Shown: one piece after another, positions 1-5,532 of the stretch
Layout: every line of letters begins with the position of its first letter
Position numbering within the stretch: position 1 is the first letter of the stretch
Origin: Candidatus Delongbacteria bacterium
Lineage (GTDB): Bacteria; JAGOEH01
Direction: 5' to 3'
DNA: 6,190 bases
Assembly: GCA_017997825.1 (NCBI GenBank)
Contig: JAGOEH010000183.1
Span: 1-6,190, forward strand
The notes under the pieces: generated by a model
What the model was told of the DNA's origin: nothing
Database searches by the model: none
The model's input: the letters and a program-made list of their open reading frames with translations, nothing else
Program-made: the position numbers and the translations under genes

Positions 1-1284
1 ATTGGGAATGGTGATGGCCCGGCTGGTGGTGATTCCCTTCATAATATCGGCAATGATGGCATCGGGATCTTCGGTGCGGGGATTATCGCTGGTCACGATG
101 CATTTGGATGACAGCTCGGCCGCAATTTTTCCCATGATCGGCCGTTTGGTCCGGTCACGATCCCCTCCGCAGCCGAAAATGGTGATCACATTTTTCCAGC
201 CGATTTTATACAACGACTGGATAGCCTTTTCGAGGGCGTTGGGGGTATGGGCGTAATCCACATAAACATTGGAGCCGACCTTCTGCAGGCGCCCGGGAAC
301 TACGATCTCGGCAGACGATACAGCCCGGGCGATATCGGCCAGGGGGAATCCCAGGGCATGAACGGCTACCATGGCCTGAGCGACATTATAGACATTGAAC
401 AACCCGATCAGGTTGGTGGTCACCGGGATGTTGTGGAGGTGAAAACGGGTCATCCCGGTTTCATAGATACAATCGGCAATCCGGAATTCTGCATCCGGTG
501 AGAATCCGATGCTCCACACATCGGATAGTTCTTTCTCCAATCGGGTTCCATATTCGTCATCGATATTGATAATGGAATGTCCATGGCAATAGTGAGTAAA
601 GAGTCGTTTTTTAGCCTGGAAATAAGTTTCCATATCGTGATGATAATCCAGATGGTCCTGTTTCAGATTGGTGAATGCCGCCACCTGGAAATCGATCCCG
701 TAGACCCGTTGTTGGTCCAGAGCATGAGAGCTGGCTTCCATGATTACATAATCGACTCCGGCCAGATCCATAGTGGAAAGCATCTCATGCAGTTTCAGGA
801 AGGAAGGGGTCGTATTGGCGACAGGAATGACCTGATCCAGGTAACGGCTATTGATGGTACCGATAATACCGGTTTTATGTCCCAATGATTTCAGGATAGA
901 TTCGCAGATATAGGTGAATGAGGTTTTACCGTCGGTCCCGGTAACGCCGATCATATTCAGGTGATAGCGATCGAATCGATAAAAATTCCGGGCCAAAAGA
1001 AACATACCTGGTTTGACATCATCGGATTCGATGAACAGGACATGAGGATAGCGGGATCGGAGGGATTCATCCAGCGGCAGAGAGAAGACGGCGATCGCTC
1101 CTTTTTCGATCGCCGAAGGGATAAAGCGCCGTCCGTCCGATTGGGTACCTGTCCGGGCGATGAAAAGGGATCCAGGGGCGACATCATTGGAATCATCCGT
1201 AATTTTAAGAATATTGAGATCGGAAACCAAGTGATTTCCGCTCAACCGATAGGATAAGCCTTCAAGAATTGTGGAGAGTTTCAT
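1..1284 (-). CDS. murE: UDP-N-acetylmuramoyl-tripeptide synthetase (MurE), C-terminus cut by window edge
   Basis: Cytoplasmic ATP-dependent ligase that adds the third amino acid of the peptidoglycan stem to UDP-MurNAc-L-Ala-D-Glu. Reading from the ATG at 1284, the frame is open for 428 codons to the window edge. Visible motifs: P-loop GVTGTDGKT (residues 113-121), substrate-binding TTP (158-160), MEASSHAL (182-189), the AK pair before RLF that supplies the carbamylated lysine (about 224-225), NVYN (297-300), PGR (330-332), VDYAHTPN (342-349), GCGGDRDRTKRP (371-382) and DNPR (400-403). DNPR is the meso-diaminopimelate recognition motif of the family, so meso-DAP is the predicted substrate. Complete MurE proteins are about 480-500 residues, so roughly 60-70 residues are missing, including the expected GKGHE-type segment. 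The P-loop has Asp where Asn is common. The start lacks a clear Shine-Dalgarno site. The usual mra-cluster neighbour ftsI is not upstream; an ATPase operon on the same strand is. Confidence 0.97.
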   Translation of the reverse strand, partial: MKLSTILEGLSYRLSGNHLVSDLNILKITDDSNDVAPGSLFIARTGTQSDGRRFIPSAIEKGAIAVFSLPLDESLRSRYPHVLFIESDDVKPGMFLLARNFYRFDRYHLNMIGVTGTDGKTSFTYICESILKSLGHKTGIIGTINSRYLDQVIPVANTTPSFLKLHEMLSTMDLAGVDYVIMEASSHALDQQRVYGIDFQVAAFTNLKQDHLDYHHDMETYFQAKKRLFTHYCHGHSIINIDDEYGTRLEKELSDVWSIGFSPDAEFRIADCIYETGMTRFHLHNIPVTTNLIGLFNVYNVAQAMVAVHALGFPLADIARAVSSAEIVVPGRLQKVGSNVYVDYAHTPNALEKAIQSLYKIGWKNVITIFGCGGDRDRTKRPIMGKIAAELSSKCIVTSDNPRTEDPDAIIADIMKGITTSRAITIPN

Positions 1285-1450
1285 GTAACAAAATTACAAT
1301 GGAAAGGATAAAATATCCAGTCATTTTTTCATGATTATTCAGTAATCCTGGCTTTATAGATAGAATTAAAAACAATAATGTAGCATAATGAACAATGAGG
1401 ATTTAGAAGTGATAATGGATTATCGATATAAAACTCAGATTATGACCATC
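1285..1450. other. AT-rich spacer between murE and the ATPase/TOPRIM-like operon
   Basis: This 166-bp AT-rich gap separates the end of the two-gene operon from murE on the same strand. I see no hairpin plus T-run terminator for the operon and no convincing -35/-10 pair for murE. A perfect 6-2-6 palindrome, GATAATGGATTATC, lies at 1411-1424 and could be a protein-binding site, but nothing else supports that. Confidence 0.4.
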
Positions 1451-2041
1451 TTAAATCAATTTCCATGATTTTAAAACTTGCTCGGTTTCAATAATAAATC
1501 TTTTGATTGAATTATCGCTGTTTTTCAGTGTATCAAAACTCATAGCCTTTACCAAGTCTTCAGCGTGTTCGAGGCCGCCTAATAAAACATTCCCACCAGC
1601 ATTCTCGATAGCTTCACGTAAAAGGGTTTTATATCGGTATTTTTCACATTTTTGATCTGGGGCTTTACATCCTTTACCAAAAACTGCTTTAAAAGCTTGA
1701 AAATCAATAAGTAACCATCTTTCAACATGTGGATCCGGCAGAGCATGGATCAGAGGAATCGGATCAAAAAATGGAGTAATACAACAATCAATTTCATTTT
1801 TCTTAGCGAAATAGCCTTTACAATTGCAGTCCAGAGCAATTATTAAAGCATCGTGTTGACGACTAAATCCTTTTTCGACATCATGCAGGTACTTTTTAAA
1901 GCTTGTAATAACGTTTCCTTTACCATGTTTTGCACTGAGTACATTGATGGTAATGGAACCTGCGGGAGCCATTCGACTGATCAGGTTACTGATAACAACC
2001 TGATGGCCATAATCCTCGCCAAAAAGAGCTAAACTATACAT
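1451..2041 (-). CDS. DUF4276/RloB-like (TOPRIM-like) protein, partner of the upstream AAA ATPase
   Basis: A 196-aa soluble protein with no signal or membrane segment. An N-terminal LFGEDYGHQ (residues 7-14) sits where TOPRIM-like DUF4276 proteins have an acidic VEGxTE-type motif. ALDCNCKGY (69-77) ends a hydrophobic strand and matches the second acidic TOPRIM position (D71, with N73 in place of the usual second Asp). PDPHVERWLLID (102-112, key E107 and W109) matches the conserved E-x-W-L-L block of the family. A basic KYRYKTLLREAI block (134-145) and GGLEHAEDLVKAM (155-167) follow, also family-like. Family assignment is from recalled motif patterns. Nuclease activity is inferred; the altered acidic residues make it uncertain. 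The start ATG overlaps the 3' end of the ATPase gene by 8 nt (ATGTATAG), and AGAGG lies 8 nt before it, so translation is probably coupled. The pair resembles two-gene ATPase/TOPRIM modules such as RloA/RloB-, AbiL- or PARIS-like systems without matching any one by sequence alone. Confidence 0.82.
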   Translation of the reverse strand: MYSLALFGEDYGHQVVISNLISRMAPAGSITINVLSAKHGKGNVITSFKKYLHDVEKGFSRQHDALIIALDCNCKGYFAKKNEIDCCITPFFDPIPLIHALPDPHVERWLLIDFQAFKAVFGKGCKAPDQKCEKYRYKTLLREAIENAGGNVLLGGLEHAEDLVKAMSFDTLKNSDNSIKRFIIETEQVLKSWKLI

Positions 2042-3320
2042 CCAGATCGCCTCTCATAATCATCTCGGAGAGTGATGAACATTCATTATTCAATGCATTG
2101 CCTATTCCATCGTGCCGAAATAAGCCGGTCTCATTAAAACGATGGATTGCGGTATTTCCGTTTTTTTTACTGCAAATATACAATGAATCATTATCAACCA
2201 TATCCGGCAGAACAGGAGAGTGAGTTGTAACGATGATTTGAGAATTTTTATCAGCGATAGTTTTCAGGTATTCCGCAATCAATTCAATTCGCCTGGGATG
2301 AATACCATTCTCAGGTTCTTCAAAACAGATTAAAGAAGGTTTAGTTTGACCACCACTGATAGATAGCAAGCCAAGCAGACGAAGAGTACCTTCTGAGAGA
2401 AGTCGGGAAGGAATTTTGACATTGTTTTCAATGAGTGAGAGTTCGACCTCGCCTGTTTTATTATCGATTATAGTTTCGATATGATCGATTGTTGGGATGA
2501 TACTATGCATTGCCCGTTCAATCGCTTTGAATTTTTCAGGTTTATTGTTTTTAAGAGTATGGAGGAATGCAGCCAAATCTTCACCCATCATACCAATATG
2601 AATGACCTCTCGAGTTGGATTAGCAGCTCTCATTCTTTCACGTGGCTCGAAATAGTAAAACATCCAATTCTCCATCTCACGTTTCAAGGCAGTAAGATGG
2701 GGGTAATGTGGCGGATATAGAGGCAAGGATAGAATAGTATAATCAAGTCCAATTTCATAAAAAGTCGGATGGGCTTGTCCTTCCATTCGGAGACTCAGTC
2801 GATTATCTTTTTTTTCCAAAAAAGGAGTACGACTGTTTTTAACATTCAGATCCTGCTTTAATGCACAAATCTTCTCATTTTTTATCCTTAAAAATCCCTT
2901 CTGTGGTATAAACTCGACTTCAAGATCATATCGGAGGGAATTTTCCTTAATAAAACCTTTATTGTTGTCAAGGGGTGATAGTCCTTTTCTCATGTTAACA
3001 ATCTCATTATTGACTTCATTGACAATGAAATCCGACAATTCGATATCCACTGAAAATGAAAAGTCAACCGAATCTCTTTTGAGTAATCCTTCTATACCCT
3101 TATCGGGAAATGTAAATGATTCAAGTGGTCTCCCGCGGTAGGGAGAATCAAAAGCATTTTTTAGCGGTTTAGTGGTAGCCATTCTGGACAGAAGCTGTAA
3201 GGCATCAAGAAAGTTGCTTTTACCGGAGGCGTTTGGGCCGAAAATTACGGATAGAGAATTAAGTTCAAGCTCAAAATCATTAAATGATTTATAGTTATTT
3301 ATTCTTATTCTTTTTATCAT
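2034..3320 (-). CDS. AAA family ATPase (ABC/SMC-like, AAA_15/AAA_21 type)
   Basis: A 428-aa protein with one SMC/RecF/OLD-type ATPase domain split by an insertion. The N-terminus MIKRIRINNYKSFNDFELEL leads into Walker A GPNASGKS (residues 28-35). The signature-like LLSEGTLRLLGLL is at about 307-319, Walker B ICFEEPENGIHP with catalytic glutamates at 331-342, and the H-loop VTTHSPVLP at 364-372 (H367). All nucleotide-binding elements look intact. No C-terminal TOPRIM domain is fused; the next gene appears to supply one as a separate protein. The start ATG at 3320 follows an AGGGAG Shine-Dalgarno site by about 5 nt, and a sigma70-like promoter lies at 3367-3395. ATPases of this kind paired with small nuclease-like partners occur in anti-phage systems, where the ATPase senses infection and gates the effector. 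That role is inferred here from architecture. Confidence 0.95.
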   Translation of the reverse strand: MIKRIRINNYKSFNDFELELNSLSVIFGPNASGKSNFLDALQLLSRMATTKPLKNAFDSPYRGRPLESFTFPDKGIEGLLKRDSVDFSFSVDIELSDFIVNEVNNEIVNMRKGLSPLDNNKGFIKENSLRYDLEVEFIPQKGFLRIKNEKICALKQDLNVKNSRTPFLEKKDNRLSLRMEGQAHPTFYEIGLDYTILSLPLYPPHYPHLTALKREMENWMFYYFEPRERMRAANPTREVIHIGMMGEDLAAFLHTLKNNKPEKFKAIERAMHSIIPTIDHIETIIDNKTGEVELSLIENNVKIPSRLLSEGTLRLLGLLSISGGQTKPSLICFEEPENGIHPRRIELIAEYLKTIADKNSQIIVTTHSPVLPDMVDNDSLYICSKKNGNTAIHRFNETGLFRHDGIGNALNNECSSLSEMIMRGDLDV

Positions 3321-3366
3321 TTTATCTCCCTGTTACTTCAAAAACAAAATAGATCTGCATTTGAAT

Positions 3367-3395
3367 ACCATACAAAAAGATCATTTTGATTTCAA
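3367..3395 (-). promoter_or_regulatory. Candidate sigma70 promoter of the ATPase operon
   Basis: On the minus strand TTGAAA (3395-3390) and TATGGT (3372-3367) are separated by exactly 17 nt. This predicts a start near 3360 and a leader of about 40 nt before the ATPase ATG at 3320. If active, the operon is transcribed independently of the small genes upstream of it. Confidence 0.5.
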
Positions 3396-3437
3396 TAAAA
3401 CACTTTTTTTTAATAAAACAAGTGAAATATATTGAGT

Positions 3438-3540
3438 TTATGTTAATAGCTCTATCACATCCACCCACCCGCGAGGAATGCGATTCAGCAGTTGATTGAC
3501 AGACTCCGAGCCATCGAAGGAATCGCAAGATCGGGTTAAC
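3438..3540 (-). pseudogene. Possible decayed coding fragment in a GC-richer island
   Basis: Between the 105-aa gene and the ATPase promoter, roughly 3450-3535 is richer in G and C than its surroundings. One minus-strand frame is open from about 3543 to a TAA at 3440-3438 and reads protein-like in its last part (SESVNQLLNRIPRGWVDVIELL), with no start codon. A plus-strand frame over the same bases is also open (ending AIEGIARSG), so strand and reality are uncertain. It could be debris of a mobile element or a lost gene. No family was recognised. Confidence 0.2.
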
Positions 3541-3853
3541 GCTCAAAAATTTTCCAGTACCAGCGGACAGGACGGTTTTTGGCTTTAAACTCTTTAATGA
3601 TCGTTCGCATTGCATTCCGCCCATCCAGGTAGTAATCGTGACACTCTTCTTGGATATCCTTCACCATCTTTTCAGCAACATCTTTGACTTCTGTTTCTAT
3701 TCGTTGCTCGTTTTCAAGTGATTCATCTGCCCACTGATCGAATTCAATATAGACATTGATTGCTTCAGCAATATCTACATCATCATCTGACATGATACTT
3801 TTCCCCCATTCGATCAAATCATCGATCGTTTTTAGTCTTGCGATTTTTCCCAT
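3536..3853 (-). CDS. Small acidic protein of unrecognised family, RWYW signature (copy A)
   Basis: A 105-aa hydrophilic protein rich in Asp and Glu, without signal peptide or membrane segment. It aligns over almost its whole length with the divergent 109-aa protein at 4915-5244. Shared blocks are LKxIxDLxEWG, MSDDxVD, the EFDxWAxES region, EQRIExE, KMVKxI and the C-terminal PVRWYWKIFE. This paralogy decides the start: the ATG at 3853 aligns with the paralogue's first residue and has GGGAG 8 nt upstream. An upstream TTG at 3886 would add 11 residues with no counterpart. The start lies inside the end of the 45-aa ORF (22-nt overlap), which suggests one transcript with the exported-protein gene. 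Function unknown. Small acidic duplicated proteins are often immunity proteins, antitoxins or inhibitors, but nothing here proves that. Confidence 0.85.
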   Translation of the reverse strand: MGKIARLKTIDDLIEWGKSIMSDDDVDIAEAINVYIEFDQWADESLENEQRIETEVKDVAEKMVKDIQEECHDYYLDGRNAMRTIIKEFKAKNRPVRWYWKIFER

Positions 3854-3969
3854 AGCACTTCTCCCACAAGCATCTGCCAGTACCAACGTACTGGTTCATT
3901 GTCTTCATTGATCCCTTCTATATAGATCTCTGTCATTTCTCTTAATTCGGAATCTTTTCTTAGCTGCAT
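3832..3969 (-). CDS. 45-aa ORF sharing the PVRWYW signature (copy C, possibly a remnant)
   Basis: A 45-codon frame from the ATG at 3969 to the TAA at 3834-3832. Its centre reads NEDNEPVRWYWQML, matching the end of the two longer paralogues (NRPVRWYWKIF and KVPIRWYWKIF). It also shares the 12-nt DNA run CGTTGGTACTGG exactly with the plus-strand paralogue. The rest of the family's roughly 80 N-terminal residues is absent; the bases upstream encode the end of the exported protein in another frame. The ATG begins 2 nt after that gene's TAA, and a GGAGAAGG run lies about 16 nt upstream, too far for good initiation, so any translation would probably be by reinitiation. It may be a coupled small protein, or the surviving 3' end of a third family member after deletion. 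Confidence 0.4.
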   Translation of the reverse strand: MQLRKDSELREMTEIYIEGINEDNEPVRWYWQMLVGEVLWEKSQD

Positions 3970-3971
3970 TT

Positions 3972-4406
3972 TTATTGCCGAAAAACCTTCTCCACCATCC
4001 CACCAGTCGCGATATAATAAGCCAGAATATGAGCAGCCCTTATCCCGGGTTCTGTAAACAAATCCATGGAATAGCAGTCGACACTGTAAACAGTAGAATC
4101 CTCATCATCATTCCGGTAGACTATATATCCCCGATCGGTATTCGGATCGCTGGGTTTTGGAATTGTTGTCTGAATTACCCGCTCGTTGGCGACGATGATC
4201 GGGCGACGGCTGTAATTGGTAATCCATTTGTGAGCCCTCATCCAGGCTTCTTTATCGGCTTCTTTCGGTACCCGGAATGTGGTGGGGAATTTCATGACAA
4301 CCCGATAGTAATCCTTTTCCGCTTCAGACAGCCCTAACATGGTGTATGTTGCGCAAAAGGACATCATGAGCAATCCGACCAGTATTGCTTTGACCATCGC
4401 TTTCAT
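3972..4406 (-). CDS. Exported protein of unknown function
   Basis: A 144-aa protein with an N-terminal signal sequence: a short basic start (MKAMVK), then a hydrophobic run at residues 7-22 (AILVGLLMMSFC and on). Cys18 is preceded by M-S-F, a poor lipobox, so simple secretion to the periplasm is more likely than lipidation. The mature part is mixed alpha/beta-like, with DYYRVVMKFPTTFRVP, AWMRAHKWITNYS, an IQTTIPKP strand, RGYIVYRND and a C-terminal helix AAHILAYYIATGGM. I do not recognise the family. The ATG at 4406 is preferred because GGGGG lies 7 nt upstream; the in-frame ATG at 4418 sits at the edge of that ribosome site. Two tandem promoter candidates precede it. Downstream the 45-aa ORF starts 2 nt after the stop, so the two are probably on one transcript. 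Confidence 0.82.
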   Translation of the reverse strand: MKAMVKAILVGLLMMSFCATYTMLGLSEAEKDYYRVVMKFPTTFRVPKEADKEAWMRAHKWITNYSRRPIIVANERVIQTTIPKPSDPNTDRGYIVYRNDDEDSTVYSVDCYSMDLFTEPGIRAAHILAYYIATGGMVEKVFRQ

Positions 4407-4434
4407 AGAAACCCCCATTTATATTGATTCAATT

Positions 4435-4463
4435 GATATAGTATCAGTTAAATGGTTCGTCAA
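4435..4463 (-). promoter_or_regulatory. Proximal promoter of the exported-protein gene
   Basis: TTGACG (4463-4458) and TATATC (4440-4435) on the minus strand are separated by 17 nt. A start near 4428 would give a leader of roughly 20 nt that carries the GGGGG ribosome site of the gene starting at 4406. Confidence 0.5.
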
Positions 4464-4467
4464 TCGG

Positions 4468-4496
4468 ATAATAACCATATAATCCAAAATTGTCAA
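4468..4496 (-). promoter_or_regulatory. Distal promoter of the exported-protein gene
   Basis: A consensus TTGACA (4496-4491) and near-consensus TATTAT (4473-4468) are separated by 17 nt, the best promoter match in the window. The -35 hexamer overlaps the TGA stop (4495-4493) of the 56-aa ORF upstream, so that ORF and the promoter share bases. With the proximal promoter it forms a tandem pair 33 nt apart. Confidence 0.6.
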
Positions 4497-4663
4497 TTAT
4501 TTTCCTCATCTTTATTCTTTTCATTAAATCCCATAATTGAAAGCTTAATCAATGGCTTATCATTCCAGCCCAGGATTTTCCGCCGTTTCGTCCGGGTCTC
4601 GACCGGTATGATTGACCCATGAATGATCATGCTAGAGTCGGATTCGTTGGTGCCAAGGATCAT
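4493..4663 (-). CDS. Small hypothetical protein
   Basis: A 56-aa hydrophilic ORF with no recognised family. It has an Ile/Ser-rich first half (SDSSMIIHGSIIPVE), a basic TRTKRRK patch at about 23-29, KPLIKLSIMGF, and an Asn/Glu/Lys-rich tail. The ATG at 4663 is chosen because GGGAG lies 5 nt upstream; the in-frame ATG at 4675 (60 aa) lies inside an inverted repeat and has no ribosome site. It precedes the exported-protein gene on the same strand, and its stop overlaps the -35 box of that gene's distal promoter. The good ribosome site is the main argument for it being real. It could equally be spurious. Confidence 0.42.
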   Translation of the reverse strand: MILGTNESDSSMIIHGSIIPVETRTKRRKILGWNDKPLIKLSIMGFNEKNKDEENN

Positions 4664-4670
4664 TCCGTCT

Positions 4671-4693
4671 CCCATGTAAAATACTCACATGGG
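4671..4693. repeat. Perfect 7-bp inverted repeat at the start of the 56-aa ORF
   Basis: CCCATGT (4671-4677) and ACATGGG (4687-4693) are perfect inverted arms 9 nt apart. They lie immediately upstream of the ribosome site of the 56-aa ORF, at the edge of the divergent intergenic region. The spacing fits a dimeric repressor site or a weak RNA hairpin. No T-run follows on either strand, so a terminator is unlikely. Confidence 0.35.
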
Positions 4694-4914
4694 TTTATCA
4701 GCTAATCGCACAGTTTGGACACAATATATTTAACTTGTAGTGATTAGTATTCTATCAGACTACAATCAAATTCTGCTCTATCAAAGAGGGAACAATCTTG
4801 TTTTCAGTTCTGTTAAATCTTAGGTGATAGTAAACGTTGAAAATGGATTTTAGTTTGCGCTACTATTGAGATAAAAAATCAATTTTGCAGGATTGATCAC
4901 AGAGGGGGAAATTT
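4694..4914. other. Divergent intergenic region
   Basis: AT-rich spacer of 221 bp between the leftward small genes and the rightward paralogue B. Apart from the plus-strand promoter and ribosome site near its right end, I find no further ORF, RNA or repeat, and no confident leftward promoter for the 56-aa ORF. Confidence 0.4.
4837..4866 (+). promoter_or_regulatory. Candidate promoter of paralogue B
   Basis: TTGAAA (4837-4842) and TACTAT (4861-4866) are separated by 18 nt. The predicted start near 4873 gives a leader of about 40 nt ending in AGGGGG (4903-4908), which lies 6 nt before the ATG at 4915. Confidence 0.45.
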
Positions 4915-5244
4915 ATGGTAAAAAGAGCATGGTTGAAATCTATTGAGGATCTGCTCGAATGGGGGATAAGGACTATGTCGGACGATGAGGTCGATTATGG
5001 AGAATTGATCAATTTGTTCGGGGAATTTGATAACTGGGCCGCTGAATCCGTAGAAGACGAACAGCGAATCGAGAAAGAGATGAAACCGATCGCGGACAAG
5101 ATGGTAAAGAATATCAAAAAATACTATAGAAAATACTATTATCCAGAATGTAAGTCAGCTTTAAGATATATTGCTCAGAATCGGATTGCCGCCGGAAAGG
5201 TTCCGATCCGTTGGTACTGGAAAATATTCGAGCAACAGCTTTAG
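4915..5244 (+). CDS. Small acidic protein of unrecognised family, RWYW signature (copy B)
   Basis: A 109-aa hydrophilic protein, the full-length paralogue of the leftward 105-aa protein at 3536-3853. Residues about 6-14 read WLKSIEDLL, followed by MSDDEVD, EFDNWAAES, EQRIEKEM, KMVKNIKK and a C-terminal IRWYWKIFE. The middle has an unusual Tyr/Lys cluster (KKYYRKYYYPE, about 74-84) that the other copy lacks, plus a two-residue longer segment before the signature. A strong ribosome site (AGGGGG, 6 nt spacing) and its own promoter indicate an expressed gene. It is transcribed away from the other copies and toward the mobile-element debris and CRISPR array. No signal peptide or membrane segment. 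Function unknown. Confidence 0.87.
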   Translation: MVKRAWLKSIEDLLEWGIRTMSDDEVDYGELINLFGEFDNWAAESVEDEQRIEKEMKPIADKMVKNIKKYYRKYYYPECKSALRYIAQNRIAAGKVPIRWYWKIFEQQL

Positions 5245-5328
5245 CACGATATGAGATACCCTTCAGGTTTCGGAGATTTTCTATCCATTTGCTGTTTATG
5301 CATGAGTTTCATGTTCGGCATAATATTG
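5245..5328. other. Short spacer between convergent frames
   Basis: Eighty-four bases between the stop of paralogue B and the stop of the leftward coding fragment. I see no clear terminator. A 13-bp palindrome, ATATTGTCAATAT (5323-5335), overlaps the fragment's stop codon and lacks a T-run. Confidence 0.35.
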
Positions 5329-5532
5329 TCAATATCTATACGAATCCATTCTTTCAGGTAGTTTAGGCTTACTCACGATATGATTTTCCTTTGCTCTGAT
5401 AACTGGAAGATCTCTTTGATCTTTCTCATCGATATCCTTTTGCCAGACATTATCACTATCTCCTTTCAGATTCAGCTTCCAAAAGTGATAGTAATAATAA
5501 TGGTTTACAAAATCAACACGCCCAAATCCGGT
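5329..5532 (-). pseudogene. C-terminal gene fragment truncated at the repeat cluster
   Basis: A minus-strand frame is open for 67 codons from just after a TGA at 5535-5533 to a TGA at 5331-5329. It has no usable start near its beginning. The translation looks like real protein: DFVNHYYYYHFWKLNL, then a charged segment (NVWQKDIDEKDQRDLPVIRAKE) and a tail ending PERMDSYRY. Its upstream end coincides with the inverted copy of the roughly 23-bp repeat (5524-5547), so the 5' part of the gene was probably lost when the element inserted or decayed there. The family was not recognised. It could also be a short stretch open by chance. Confidence 0.4.

Noticed and set aside
2-1257. Several plus-strand and one minus-strand open frames of 79-103 codons
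   Set aside because: All are shadows of murE, whose minus-strand frame is open throughout and carries every family motif.
1411-1424. GATAATGGATTATC palindrome as a Fur-type box
   Set aside because: It resembles part of a Fur box, but it is only 14 bp in AT-rich DNA and neither neighbouring gene is iron related.
2481-2720. 79-codon plus-strand frame
   Set aside because: It lies wholly inside the ATPase gene, antisense, with no supporting start signal.
3322-3624. 100-codon minus-strand frame between the acidic protein and the ATPase
   Set aside because: It overlaps the end of the paralogue-supported acidic gene in another frame, covers the ATPase promoter and AT-rich leader, and has a low-complexity translation.
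3854-3886. Upstream TTG start that extends the acidic protein to 116 residues
   Set aside because: The extension has no counterpart in the paralogue, and the ATG at 3853 has a well-spaced GGGAG ribosome site.
3975-4337. 120-codon plus-strand frame
   Set aside because: It is antisense to the exported-protein gene, which has a signal peptide, ribosome site and promoters; the plus frame has none.
5323-5335. ATATTGTCAATAT palindrome as a terminator
   Set aside because: The stem is AT-rich and only 6 bp with a 1-nt centre, and there is no T-run on either strand.
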